Shown here piece after piece: positions 44,501 through 58,000 of a DNA stretch of 64,000 nucleotides. How positions within the stretch are numbered: position 1 is the first letter of the stretch; each line of letters begins with the position of its first letter. The translations under genes and the position numbers were made by a program. The notes below the pieces were generated by a model. The model worked only from the letters and a program-made list of their open reading frames with translations. It was not told the DNA's origin and ran no database searches. The DNA comes from Lutraria lutraria (Eukaryota > Mollusca > Bivalvia > Venerida > Mactridae), in contig OZ026833.1 of the NCBI GenBank assembly GCA_964023205.1, positions 260,501-324,500 of the forward strand, read 5' to 3'.

Positions 44501-45305
44501 TATAAATAGTCAACATAATATAATTGTAATTTTTTACACTGTTCACATTTTGTAAATAGTCATTAAGTGTTATATGTTATCCAGAAACCGTGTATTGTCA
44601 TATTTCATAGAGTTGTGTCCTGTAACTATGGTGATAGTTTTGTAATTCTGAGATTTGTTTAAAAAATAGATGTATAATGTATTACATGAAATTTGGCCAA
44701 AACTAGAATTTAACTGTAGAACTCTGTGGTATAAAATATCCCTTGCAGACTGTTTCCAACAAGTTGGACTGAAAGAAGAATGTACAATCAAAAACTCCGC
44801 TTCCATTTTTATCCATTTATATGTACAGTTTTTTTATGTGTAAAAAACTAGTATTTGTACATATTAATATATGTATGTATCAAATAATTATGATGATGTT
44901 AAAAATGTAATTTATTCATTACATGAGTATTTTTATATAGTTAATCATTATATTTTCTAGTCATTTTTCACTCATCTATTCTTACTTTAAAACAAGCTGT
45001 TGGTATATGTGAGTTAAGCAACCAGTTGTACAATGAAGCTCTGATAAAACAGTTTTATAGATACTAGGACTCATCTTGGTTTCTTATTGCCTTCCTTAAA
45101 ACACTAGAGAAATTCCTTGAGTATAGAAATCAAGTCCTTTTTTTCAAATTCTGGATTGTCATTTAAAGCATTTTTATGAAAATTACTTTATCAATGACTA
45201 TTTTCTCCACACAATTCTTTGCCAATGCTTATAAAATCTGTGTAACTTTCTCCTCAATCGTATATTGTTGTAATGACGAGGAAAAAAGTATCATTGATTG
45301 AATAA
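41570..45305 (+). other. fry 3' UTR and downstream region
   Basis: AT-rich sequence with candidate AATAAA signals near 42231, 42450, 43627 and 45298; which one is used cannot be told. It contains a deleted Tc1-like gene at 42676. 43571-43640 carries 'gaacaaaggccacactgtac', akin to the MITE at 9511. Otherwise no feature is seen. Confidence 0.45.
42676..42910 (+). pseudogene. Internally deleted Tc1-like transposase
   Basis: The frame starts with the typical Tc1 N-terminus MPRISLENRACAIGLLQA, meets TGA, and continues directly as RNLQEITIAIQQELNNIPMH and SIRRLIWSMSRALVK, the C-terminal end of Tc1 transposases. The whole DDE catalytic core is missing. Upstream GC-richer sequence (42525-42590) contains the palindrome-like GTGCACGATTTGCACGTGCA. 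No clear TIR pair was fixed. Confidence 0.75.
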
Positions 45306-46843
45306 ATTGAATTTTATCTTTAAATTGTGTAATTGTTATTTATCTAGGACACAATGACAAAGCAATGACATATAGTCATGTAGTTAAATAACTTTATTAT
45401 CAAAATAGTAAAATGGTTAATAACTACAACAAACAATTATGTCAACATGTATATGATGGTGATAATAAAATAAATAAAAGAATAATAATTGATAAACTTT
45501 TAAAGCAAACAGTAAGTTTCAACACAGAGCTATTATTTATGTAAAACTTTGATTTCTTCAAGAACTCCACTCTGTGTGAATTCTAATAAAATAACAAACA
45601 TAATTTTAAAAAGTTCATACATAAACAATACTCTGATATTTTCATACTTTGAACTGAATTTTTTATCAAAGTCGTAAAAATGCCAGAAAAATACCAGATA
45701 GAATTATTTTGTACAGTCGACTTTATTCACTGGTGATAAATCTAGCCAGACTGTATTTAATACATTGAAAATACTGGCCAAGAATGAAAATGGTTTCCTA
45801 TTAATTCTATACCAATCTCGTTAATAACATTACAGACATAACATACAAACATGACAGACTTAACATACAAACATGACAGACAGGACATTGATATAACAAT
45901 AACAATAAATCCTACTAATTTATTAACTAGTGAGATTTTATTTAAAATACAAGTTGTATCCATGGTAAAGTATGATTATCAGACTAAAGTAACAAATTAA
46001 AATTAGAACCAATATTATTTTTAAACGATAAATATAACAACAAATTGTCGACCATAACAACAATAGATGTATATAGCAACAAATTATTTAACAAAAGTGA
46101 ATTGCCTCAATATGTTCACAGTATAGTTATTAATACCCCACCTACTTAGCTAAAACAGAGGGACACAAGTTCAATGCTTGGCTTGGCTGAGTTCTCAGTG
46201 GTTTGACTGAAGATATTTCAGGGTCATTCTTCCTCCACAGCTGATACTACACATGGTGAAACTGATGGTTAATTACGGAGAACAAGGTCAGGTTAGTGTT
46301 AGTACAGAATCCACGAAAGACTATTTGGTTAACATTATGACAAATATAACGAAGTGTGGTGTAAGATTATTACGACAGAAATTTACAGAATTAATTTCAC
46401 AATACAATAATAGAGACAAAATAACAAAAAAACTTTGAAAATAAGCATATCAATATATAACTATGTGATCACATGATGCTTATCCTTACTTATAAAGACA
46501 GATAAGAAAATGATTCCTTCATAGAAAAAAGCTCACATTCCCAAAAATACTACCTTTCCCAAAACCCACCAACTCAAAGAGCAACCATACATAAAATGGA
46601 CAACATAACACTGAGTCCTGGATAGTAATATCTCAAAACACATTTTGAATTTTATAGTTTAGTTGAGTTTTCAAAATGATGTTAGTGACATACATGAGTA
46701 TCTATTTTCCCCATTGAACAAATAAATTAGAATGGTAGGAAAGAATATTGAAATCAGCAACATAAAATAATGCATAATTATGACATAACATTAGACAAGC
46801 CAAGTCAGAAGATTTCATTAAATAAATGTACTAAGGCTAGGAA
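45306..46843. other. Convergent-gene boundary and putative CAPN15 3' UTR
   Basis: AATAAA on + at about 45298 and TTTATT (AATAAA on -) at 45391 lie less than 100 bp apart and could end fry and CAPN15 transcripts respectively. The open stretch 46253-46438 (+) has no recognised domain. Nothing else is seen. Confidence 0.35.
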
Positions 46844-47938
46844 AAAGTAATTCTGTCTCGGGATATTTGATTAGAAGAATGAGAGCAGGTTGGTTCAGTA
46901 TAAGATAAAAGTAATTCTGTCTAGGGATATTTGATTAGAAGAATGAGAGCAGGCTGGTTCAGTATAAGATAAAAGTAATTCTGTCTAGGGATATTTGATT
47001 AGAAGAATGAGAGCAGGTTGGTTCAGTATAAGATAAAAGTAATTCTGTCTAGGGATATTTGATTAGAAGAATGAGAGCAGGTTGGTTCAGTATAAGATAA
47101 AGGTAATTCTGTCTAGGGATATTTGATTAGAAGAATGAGAGCAGGTTGGTTCAGTATAAGATAAAGGTAATTCTGTCTAGGGATATTTGATAAGAAGAAT
47201 GAGAGCAGGCTGGTTCAGTATAAGATAGAAGTAATTCTGTCTAGGGATATTTGATTAGAAGAATGAGAGCAGGTTGGTTCAGTATAAGATAAAGGTAATT
47301 CTGTCTAGGGATATTTGATTAGAAGAATGAGAGCAGGCTGGTTCAGTATAAGATAAAAGTAATTCTGTCTAGGGATATTTGATAAGAAGAATGAGAGCAG
47401 GCTGGTTCAGTATAAGATAAAAGTAATTCTGTCTAGGGATATTTGATTAGAAGAATGAGAGCAGGTTGGTTCAGTATAAGATAAAGGTAATTCTGTCTAG
47501 GGATATTTGATTAGAAGAATGAGAGCAGGCTGGTTCAGTATAAGATAAAAGTAATTCTGTCTAGGGATATTTGATTAGAAGAATGAGAGCAGGTTGGTTC
47601 AGTATAAGATAAAGGTAATTCTGTCTAGGGATATTTGATTAGAAGAATGAGAGCAGGCTGGTTCAGTATAAGATAAAAGTAATTCTGTCTAGGGATATTT
47701 GATTAGAAGAATGAGAGCAGGTTGGTTCAGTATAAGATAAAAGTAATTATGTCTAGGGATATTTGATTAGAAGAATGAGAGCAGGTTGGTTCAGTATAAG
47801 ATAAAGGTAATTCTGTCTAGGGATGTTTGATTAGAAGAATGAGAGCAGGCTGGTTCAGTATAAGATAAAGGTAATTCTGTCTAGGGATATTTGATTAGAA
47901 GAATGAGAGCAGGTTGGTTCAGTATAAGATAAAGGTAA
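46844..47938. repeat. 64-bp minisatellite, ~17 copies
   Basis: The unit starts AAAGTAATTCTGTCTAGGGA and ends 'ttcagtataagat'; copies begin every 64 bp from 46844. Two variant positions (aaagt/aaggt, gctgg/gttgg) are mixed along the array. It lies downstream of the CAPN15 stop. Confidence 0.93.
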
Positions 47939-48836
47939 TAATAGCATATAAATAAAATACTATATATCCTGCTCATCTATACTCAGAATAAATCAAAAAG
48001 GGGTCAAATATCCCTTATTTCCATTGTTGTTGACACAAAAGTATTAAGATCAAATGTTTACAAGTATTTGACACAATAATGGAACTTATAGAACATCCCT
48101 CACAAACTGTCAACATCTCTAAGTAAATGTTAGAATCATGATGTACATGTAATTGGTACCAGCCAGTACATGTTTGTTGATTACTAATATACATGTATGT
48201 AACGTAAAATGATGTTCAATGTCATAAAATTGAGCAATTTTCAAAACATCCGACCAGGCAGAAAAATAAGATAACACAATAAAACAGTAAAATGTAAAAT
48301 CAAATAGACAAAAATCAATTAACTTAACCCAAAGCAAGTGAACATATAGGAGAACACAAAAAGTTATCACCTAGAATTCAGTAATGGACCATTCAACCCA
48401 CCAAATTAGACTATTTCATTTCTGGTCAACAGGTAAATCAACATTTAGATTTAAAATGATTTCTATGCCAAACACTGACTAGACTTTTATGAATATTATT
48501 TACAGATTTGGCTGTATAAGTATAAATTCTTAACCATCAAGCATGGTATCAAGCATGGTATCAAGCAAGGTATCAATGCCAACAGAAATCATTTAAAGGG
48601 AGGTAAATCCTGATTGATACAAAAATTATAACAATAAAAGCTAAAAAGTGAATTCCAGTGCCATTCTGAAATGCTAGTTTAGTGAAGATCAAGTTTTGTG
48701 TTACAACTAATAAACAGAACATTCAACTCCTTGATACATTTTCATTTTACTTTTCATAAAAAAAACACACACACAAATAAATCTGGAGGCTAAGTCCCTC
48801 TTAAATATATATTTATGATTGTTTAAGCATTAACAC
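47939..48836 (-). other. CAPN15 3'-flanking sequence
   Basis: AT-rich sequence directly downstream of the stop on the minus strand, probably 3' UTR. No element was recognised apart from a short 'gcatggtatcaa' triplication at about 48540. Confidence 0.4.
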
Positions 48837-49017
48837 TCAAAGAGGTAAAGGCTTATGTAGACTTTCAATAGTAGATTCTATTGGTGGAAAGTGGCTCACA
48901 CCAGGTGGCGCCCAGTCTCCAAGACCACTTCCTCTGTTGTCTTGACGATTAAGTAAACGTCTAGAGAGATGATAGGGTGACATTCTTTCAAGTTGTGACA
49001 GAACTAAAATCACTTGT
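48837..49017 (-). CDS. CAPN15: CAPN15 last exon
   Basis: It reads [20 protein letters not shown]..., ending HKPLPL and TGA (48837-48839). The acceptor is CTTGTAG, phase 2 in. Confidence 0.93.
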
Positions 49018-52000
49018 CTACAAGAAAAACAAAACATAATACAATAAAATATTACAAAAAAATTGTTGTTTTATAATCTTATATATAAAATTGTCCCATC
49101 TTACACCATCAAGGTTTACATATTGCAAAACAAAACTTTCAAATTGGTAACATAATAACCAATGCATAAACAATTCGTTGTTGAAACAGAATTACTTCAA
49201 CAGCATACATTAGAGAATATTTCAATATAATCTACAATAGATATAGTTGATGGTTAGGATAGATGTTAATTGGCCAGAAATACTAAGGCAGGTAGTCAAA
49301 AAATTCTTGCAATTTCTCTTCAAAATATGATTTTTAAACTTTGGAGCTATGGTTTGTTTAAACTTTGGAGCTATGGTTTGTTTAAACTTTGGAGCTATGG
49401 TTTGTTTAAACTTTGGAGCTATGGTTTGTTTAAACTTTGGAGCTATGGTTTGTTTAAACTTTGGAGCTATGGTTTGTTTAAACTTTGGAGCTATGGTTTG
49501 TTTCAACTTTGGAGCTATGGTTTGTTTAAACTTTGGAGCTATGGTTTGTTTCAACTTTGGAGCTATGGTTTGTTTCAACTTTGGAGCTATGGTTTGTTTA
49601 AACTTTGGAGCTATGGTTTGTTTAAACTTTGGAGCTATGGTTTGTTTCAAGACTTTGCTGTTAGAAACTTTTGGAAAAGTGCAAAAAAACATGGTCGCCT
49701 GGGTTACCATAAACACAACTATTTTTTCAAAATGAAAAGAAACGGTTTGTTCCCATGATAAATGAAAATAGAAAACAAATCACTTACTTATGTAGAGGAG
49801 GTACACTGTCTACAGTTACTAAAGCACCTCGTGTAGACACAAGATTGGATGAATCACTACAATCACATTTAATGTGTACGCTGGCATGTTCCAATCTGTT
49901 CTCTACAACAAATAATCCACCACACCAGCCATGCATCAATGTATAAAATGACACTCCTTTACGTAACTGTAATAAAATAACATGTTGATCATGTTTCTTG
50001 TTCTCTTAACCAAAACTCAAGTCTTTCCTTCATGAAATGATTTTAATATTTTGTATTATATAAGGAAAATGTCAAAAATGAATTTTTTAGCAAAATGACC
50101 TTTCACCTTTTAGAAAAAGGTCAGAAGGTCAGGGAATGGATACTCTTTAAATGGTTCACAACTTATGTCCTAATCTTGAAGAAAAACTTTGGAACAAAAT
50201 TTAGTCTTTAATACAAAAGAAAATGATGATCAGCAAAGATCAGACAAAACTGAAGTGAATCCCTTAGTTTTATAGCACTCGCCTCTTCACGGTTCCCCTT
50301 TTCTAAAGCCAATCGTGTGACCGCATCAGCGTATATATTCTTGTATTTACTAGTAGATGTATCAACTTCTTCCACCATTACAGCTTTAGATGAGTGTAGA
50401 GTTAAAACAAAGTCACGAGATTTCTCTGGATCATCTTCTACAAAATAAAAGAATGAGAAGTTTTTTATGGGATGATCAGTGGTCTAATGGTAACATGCTG
50501 GAGTACTCATCTAAAGGTCATGGGATGATCAGTGGTCTAATGGTAACATGCTGGAGTACTCATCTAAAGGTCATGGGATGATCAGTGGACTAATGGTAAC
50601 ATGCTGGAGTACTCATCTAAAGGTCATGGGATGATCAGTGGTCTAATGGTAACATGCTGGAGTACTCATCTAAAGGTCATGGGATGATCAGTGATCTAAT
50701 GGTAACATGCTGGAGTGCTCATCTAAAGGTCATGGGATGATCAGTGGTCTAATGGTAACATGCTGGAGTACTCATCTAAAGGTCATGGGATGATCAGTGG
50801 ACTAATGGTAACATGCTGGAGTACTCATCTAAAGGTCAAGGGATGATCAGTGGTCTAATGGTACCATGCTGGAGTACTCATCTAAAGGTCAAGGGATGAT
50901 CAGTGGTCTAATGGTACCATGCTGGAGTACTCATCTAAAGGTCAAGGGATGATCAGTGATCTAATGGTAACATGCTGGAGTACTCATCTAAAGGTCATGG
51001 GATGATCAGTGATCTAATGGTAACATGCTGGAGTACTCATCTAAAGGTCATGGGATGATCAGTGGACTAATGGTAACATGCTGGAGTACTCATCTAAAGG
51101 TCATGGGATGATCAGTGGTCTAATGGTAACATGCTGGAGTACTCATCTAAAGGTCATGGGTTCGAATCTTGGCTCTGCCTTTTGATATTTCAGGGATATT
51201 TTTCAGTGTCCCTATTCCAACTACTGAGCACAGTGTTTAGAAATTCACAGGAAATGGGTGAGGAGTGTTTTACACCATGCTAAAAGAAAACTATCCGAAA
51301 TAAAGAGTAGGGATAGAATTGCTACTTACTCAGTGACCAATGATTAAATGATAAAGCAACAATGACATATTCTCCGCCTTCAAGCATGACAGGACAACCG
51401 ACAAAACTCTTCAACTGTCGTTTGCTACACATGATCAACTTTCCAAAGGCTTGAGTTGGTGATTTGGATTCACGGAAAATTAAAACACATAAGTCTAGAC
51501 TACCTTTATGCTCCTCATTCCCTCTGAAAATAGTCACACACAGTATTTAGTAACTTATAGTAATACATGTATTTCTTTATTTCAAACACCTGCACCCAAT
51601 TGTATAAACGTTAGTTAAACATGACCAATGGATTAAACTTGAAGTTAGGTCAATTCACTTGAGTAAGCATAAAAACAGAGGATCTGGATGACTTTATTAC
51701 CAATATCAGACTCAAGGACTAAATTTAACAAGAAATTATCTGAACCAAAATGTTATACAATCAATTTACCCGAAGCAATACAGAAAATAACGCGAAAATC
51801 AACGAAAAATATATCACTCCGCTAGATGGCGCTTTTTGACCGGTTTCCATCGAAATATCATTTGAATATATCATTTCTGTGTTAGCGAATACCTTAAAGG
51901 TTGTTCATGCAAAATTTCTTTATTGTAAGTTTATTCTACAAAATATTGACTTTTTACCTCAGCCCATCCTGAAAGATATCAATATCCATTTCTGTTGTAT

Positions 52001-55000
52001 AGAACAGCGTAACCTTGGTAATCTTTGGTGGCTTAGAGGCAGTGTTTGTGATAACACCTTTTATCCTAGTTTCACGCCAATGTGGCCTAACTTTACAAAC
52101 ATCTACACTATCAAAATATCTGGAAAAAAATGAATAAGTTCCAGTTTCCTTGTGTGATAAAGATATTCATTTTTATATATTAAATATTTTGTTCTGTTTA
52201 TTTCTAATGGCTTTCAGATTAAACTCAAATTAAACTTCATATTTTACCTTCACTGTGAAATAAGATTGCACAGATTATTTCTAATATTATACAATCTCAG
52301 GATAGCTTTTTAATTTTACCTTATATCAAGTATGGCAGTAGCAGATCAATCCAAACTAAAGTTAATGAACTAAGCCATCTGCTCAACAGAGAATTTACCC
52401 CATTCTAATAAACAAGCTTTTGAAATTTGATGAAAACTTAGATAACAAGAACCCAACACTCGTCTGTTCACTGCCTTAGTGAGATCTTTCAACCTATGAA
52501 GTTTCATGTTGCTACCAACTTATAGTTTCTGAGTTATGAGCTACATTAAATGTTCTCATAGAAGAGACTTACTTGACAAGATCAGTCAGGGATATCCAGA
52601 ATACACCAAGTCCACCTCCATGAGGCATTAACTCATCTTTCTGCTCTTTTGATATTTTTTCCCATGCTTTACTATTATCACTCCAGTCACCTTTCCATGA
52701 AAACCTTCCCCACGGATTACGTAACCTGAGCAACCTGATAAAATGATACAGATATGGCATGGACATTAAAGGCAAATTACATTACCAAATCACAAGCATG
52801 TACAATCAAACGAAAAGAAACAAACAAATATGACCTTAAAGCTTAGATGACCTATATTCAGTTTAGTCTGTTGTATCAATAAATATTGTGCAATAGAGTG
52901 ACCCATGTTTACATGCTGATATTCTTCCGCAGGTGGCTGTTAACTCATTTGATACAAGTTTTCAACACTTCTACAAATGCACAGCAGCCAATTATTTCTA
53001 ATTCTGTACTAACAAAAAATCTACAAGAAATGCGGCAGTGCCACGAAACCAGGTTTTCCAAGGCTTTAATACCACAGTACTCTAGAATACTTCTCTAAGG
53101 CTTCATCAGTGGTTCAGTTTCCAGTGCTACTAATGAGTTAACAAAGACCTTTAACCTACTGGCATAGAATGCAATCCCAAGCTTGGTTTCTATGTAAGCT
53201 ACCTCCACACAAAATTTCATCGCAATGTCTAAATCCTTAATTAAGTTATTCTGCAGAAACTGATTTTCTATTTTCAGAAACAGTGACCATGCATGACCAA
53301 ACTGACCCCAAATACAATTCCAAGCTAAGCTTTCATGCAAGGTTGTTAAATACCCAGTTGAGTCAAGATTAGTCATGCCAAACTTAAGTAATTGACTGGA
53401 AACTGATTTCTATTTTAGTAACAGTGACCTTGACCCTACTGGCCCTTAATTCAATACAAAAGCATGGACTGGATGTAAGCTACCAACACACAAAATTGCA
53501 TCGCAATATCTCAATCCTTACTTAAGTTATTGACCAGAAACTGATTTTCTATTTTTAGTAACAGTGACCTTGACCTTACTGAACCAAGATGCAATTCAAA
53601 AGCATGGACTGCATGTAAGCTACATACACACAAAATTTCATCGCAGTATCTTAATCCTTGATTAAGTTATTCACTGAAAGCTGATTTTCTATTTTTAGTA
53701 CAGTGACCTTGATCCCACAGACCCCAAATACAATCCCAGGCTAGGTTTTCATTCAAGGATGCTAAATACCAAGTTTAGTCAACATTGGTGATTCCAAACT
53801 TGAGTTATTGACTGGACACTGATTTTCTATTTTTAGTAACAGTGACCTTGACCATGATCCCACAGACCCCAAATACATTCCTAAGCTAGCTATTCATTCA
53901 AGGATGCTAAATACCAAGTTTAGTCAACATTGGTCATTCCAAACTTAACTTAATGACCGGACATTTATTTTCTATTTTTAGTAACAGTGACCTTGACCTT
54001 GATCCCACAGACCCTAAATACAATCCCAGGCTAGGTTTTCATTCAAGGATGCTAAATACCAAGTTTAGTCAACATTGGTCAATCCAAACTTAAGTTATTG
54101 ACCGGACATTGATTTTCTATTTTTAGTAACAGTGACCTTGACCTTGATCCCACAGACCCCAAATACTATCCCAGGCTAGGTTTTCATTCAAGGATCCTAC
54201 ATACCAAGTTTGGTCAAGATTTTCGGCGTTCTAATAACCAGGTTTCACTTTGTGAAAACCTGGTTAAAAATGAAAACCAGCCTCATATAAATAATTACAC
54301 TTACTTATATCCCTCTATTTCTCTTACATCAAGTATAGAGTAGGCGTGTCGAGATCTCAGACCTAACTCCTCATACTCAACATCTTCTGTCTTCATGTTA
54401 CCTCCACCACATGATGCTCCCATCAAAAACCTATCAATAGGATATTCATATACAATAATGATATAGGTAAGAAAAGAATCTCTAGAAAAACAAACAAAAA
54501 ATCCCAACAAACACTTAGATGTACACACAAAATGGTTGAATGGTCTGTTACAAAGCCACAGGAGATTTACACAGGTTTGAAAGTCCTATCTCATGTTGTA
54601 ACAAAGCCACAGGACATTAACACAGGTTTGACAGTCCTATCTCATGTTGTAACAAAACCACAGGACATTAACACATGTTTGACAGTCCTATCTCATGTTG
54701 TAACAAAACCACAGGACATTAACACAGGTTTGACAGTCCGATCTCATGTTGTAACAAAACCACAGGACATTTATACAGGTTTGACAGCCCAATCTTACAC
54801 TGTAACAAAGCCACAGGATATTTACACAGGTTTGTCAGCCCAATCTCACACAGTAAAAAACCACAGGACATTTATACAGGTTTGACAGCCCAATCTTACA
54901 CTGTAACAAAGCCACAGGATATTTACACAGGTTTGTCAGCCCAATCTCACACTGTAACAAAACCACAGGACATTTACACATGTTTGACAGCCCAATCTCA

Positions 55001-58000
55001 CACTGTAACAAAACCACAGGACATTTACACATGTTTGACAGCCCAATCTCACACTGTAACAAAACCATAGGACATTAATACAGGTTTGACAGCCCAATCT
55101 CACACTGTAACAAAACCACAGGACATTTACACAGGTTTGACAGTTCTATCTCTTGCTGTAACAAAGCCACAGGACATTTACACAGGTTTGACAGCCCAAT
55201 CTCACACTAACAAAACCACAGGACATTTATACAGGTTTGACAGCCCAATCTCACACTGTAACAAAACCATAGGACATTTATACAGGTTTGACAGCCCAAT
55301 CTCACACTGTAACAAAACCACAGGACATTTATACAGGTTTGACAGCCCAATCTCACACTGTAACAAAACCACAGGACATTTACACAGGTTTGACAGTCCT
55401 ATCTCTTGCTTTAACAAAGCCACAGGACATTTACACAGGTTTGACAGCCCAATCTCACACTGTAACAAAACCACAGGACATTTAGCCCTATCACTCAAAT
55501 TTGAAGTTCTTTCCTTAGCATTAAGCAAAAAGCGGGACATCTATCATGAATTGTGGATACTAACTCAAACAAATATAAAACAAGAGGGCCAAGATGGCCC
55601 TATATCGCTCACATGATAATTACTGTTCACTCATTAAATATTGTTTTGAACTGGTGACCTAGTTTTTGACGCCAGATGACCCATGCTACAACTTGTCCTA
55701 CATATAAATAAGACAAACATTCTGACAAGGTTTGATGAAGATACAATCAAAAATTGACACCTACAGTGTTAATACGGTTTTCCTAAGATTTGACCTCATG
55801 ACCTAGTTTTGGACCCTAGGTGACCAAAATTTGAACTTGTCCTTAATACCAAGCTTTAAGATCCAATTAAAACCATAACATTTAGAACTTTTACAAGATT
55901 TTTACCTAAGATTTGACCCTGTGACCCAGTTTTTTACCCCAGCTGACCGATGTTCAACCTTGACCCACACATCATTGAGGCAAACATTCTGACAAGGTTT
56001 GGTGAAGATCCAATCAAAACTGTGATATCTACAGTGTTAATAAAGTTTTCCTAAGACTTGACATGGTGACCTGGTTATTAACCCCAGATGACCCATATTT
56101 GTACTTGACCATTAAATCATTAAAACAAACGATTTGACAAAGTTTGGTGAAGATCCAATTATAACTGTGAAATCTACAGTGTTAACATGGTTTTTCATAA
56201 GATTTGGCATAGCGACCTAGTTTTTGACCCAAGATGACCCATGGTCGAACTCGTCCAAGATTTTATGAAGACAAACATTCTGACAAGGTTTCATGATGAT
56301 CCAATCAAAACAGTGACTTCTAGAGTGTTCACAAGGTTTTCAAGCAATTTGCCCTAGTGACCTTGTTTTTTACCGGAAATGACCCATTATCAAACTTGAC
56401 CTACATATTATCAAAATAAACATTCTGACAAAGTTTCATGAAGATCCAATCAAAACAGTGATTTCTAAAGTGTTCACAAGGTTTTCCGTTAATTGGCCCT
56501 GGTGACCTAGTTTTTGACCCCAAATGGCCCAATATCGAACTTGTCTGAGATTTTGTCGATATCAATGTTCTGACCCAGTTTTGCTAAAATTGAGCTAAAA
56601 ATGTGGCCCCTAGTGTGTTCACAACATATAGTTTGACGACGCACGACGTATGTCGCAAAACAAAGACTGATCCTAAAAGCTCACCCTTTCTCTTTGTGAC
56701 ATGTGAGCTAAAAATGATAATCACATAATTTTTATTGACAAAAACACAATTACTGAAAAATCAATCACAGTAACCATATTTAAATTTTGCATGTTCATAA
56801 TAAGAAAATATTAGGTCAAATTTTTGTACCAAACATATTTTGTTTTGAATTGATGTAGGTTTGTAAAGCATTGTATCAAATGTAGATTTATATTCAAACT
56901 GAGCAGCAGTAAAGTTGTCAGGTAAATAAAGTTCAAATGTTATGTTACCAAGCTCTTCATTGTCAGTAAAACAAGATGCTTTTCAAAAAACAATGCTCCC
57001 TCCGGGTGCCCTTAACTTGAAAATGCACAAAATAAACAAAGGGCCATAATTCTGTCAAAAATGATTGAATCACAAAACCCGGAATATATTTGCGGGGGTT
57101 CTTGGTAACAACAAGTCTGTGAAAGTTTCGTCAAAATCCCATGAAAAATGTAGGAGTAGTATCCTAAAAGAAATGTACAAATTTTTAAACACCATTACCC
57201 CGTGACCTTGACCTTTGACCTACTTACCTGAAAATGCACAGGTCCTGTAGAGGTTGTCATGAGGAACCTACATATGAAGTTTGATGAATGTGGTTGCAAT
57301 TTTTTTATTTTATAGGCAATGTTAAAGTTTGGTACAAACAAACAGACAGACAAACAGAGAGCCCAAAAACAATATGCCCCCGACCTATCGATGCAGGGGC
57401 ATAAAAATGCTGTTACATATAAGCAGGGAAAACCAATATGCTCATTTCTGCGGACAGTTTTTTTAATGGTTACAAAAGATATTTCAAAATAACAATGGAT
57501 ATTTTATTTGTCTACTGAATATAAATGCAGAAGTAGGCATAACTAATATATTCATATTTGATTCATTTATAAAACAATCTTGGTCATATGGTCAACAATA
57601 AAAAGAATTGCTTGCAGTAACTCCATCAAAATAAAATAAGTCTGAAGGACATGAATGCCCCTGCTGAGAGCTAAGTAAACAAGTGGGCCAAGATGGCCCT
57701 ATATCGCTCACATGACAATCACTGTTCACTCATTAAAACATTGTTTTGAACCGGTGACCTAGTTTTTGACCCCAGACGACCTATGTTCGAATTTGTCTTA
57801 CATATCATTAAGACAAACAGCCTGACTAGGTTTGGTGAAGATACGATCAAAATTTGACATCTACAGTGTTACATGTAATAAGGTTTTCCTAAGATTTGAC
57901 CTTGTGACCTGGTTTTTGACCCTAGGTGACCCATATTTGAACTTGTCCTTAATATCATTAAGACAAACAATCTGACAAGGTTTAGCCAAGATCCAATCAA

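Noticed and set aside
46253..46438. 61-residue open frame in the fry/CAPN15 convergent region
   Set aside because: No domain, no paired splice sites, and inside the likely 3' UTR of CAPN15 on the other strand.
49222..49758. Long repetitive open frames on both strands ([12 protein letters not shown] and [12 protein letters not shown])
   Set aside because: By-products of a stop-free 24-bp array in a CAPN15 intron; exons on both sides splice over it in phase.
54532..55616. Repetitive open frames reading [16 protein letters not shown] or its antisense
   Set aside because: 51-bp intronic minisatellite; unit length divisible by three keeps the frame open without coding.
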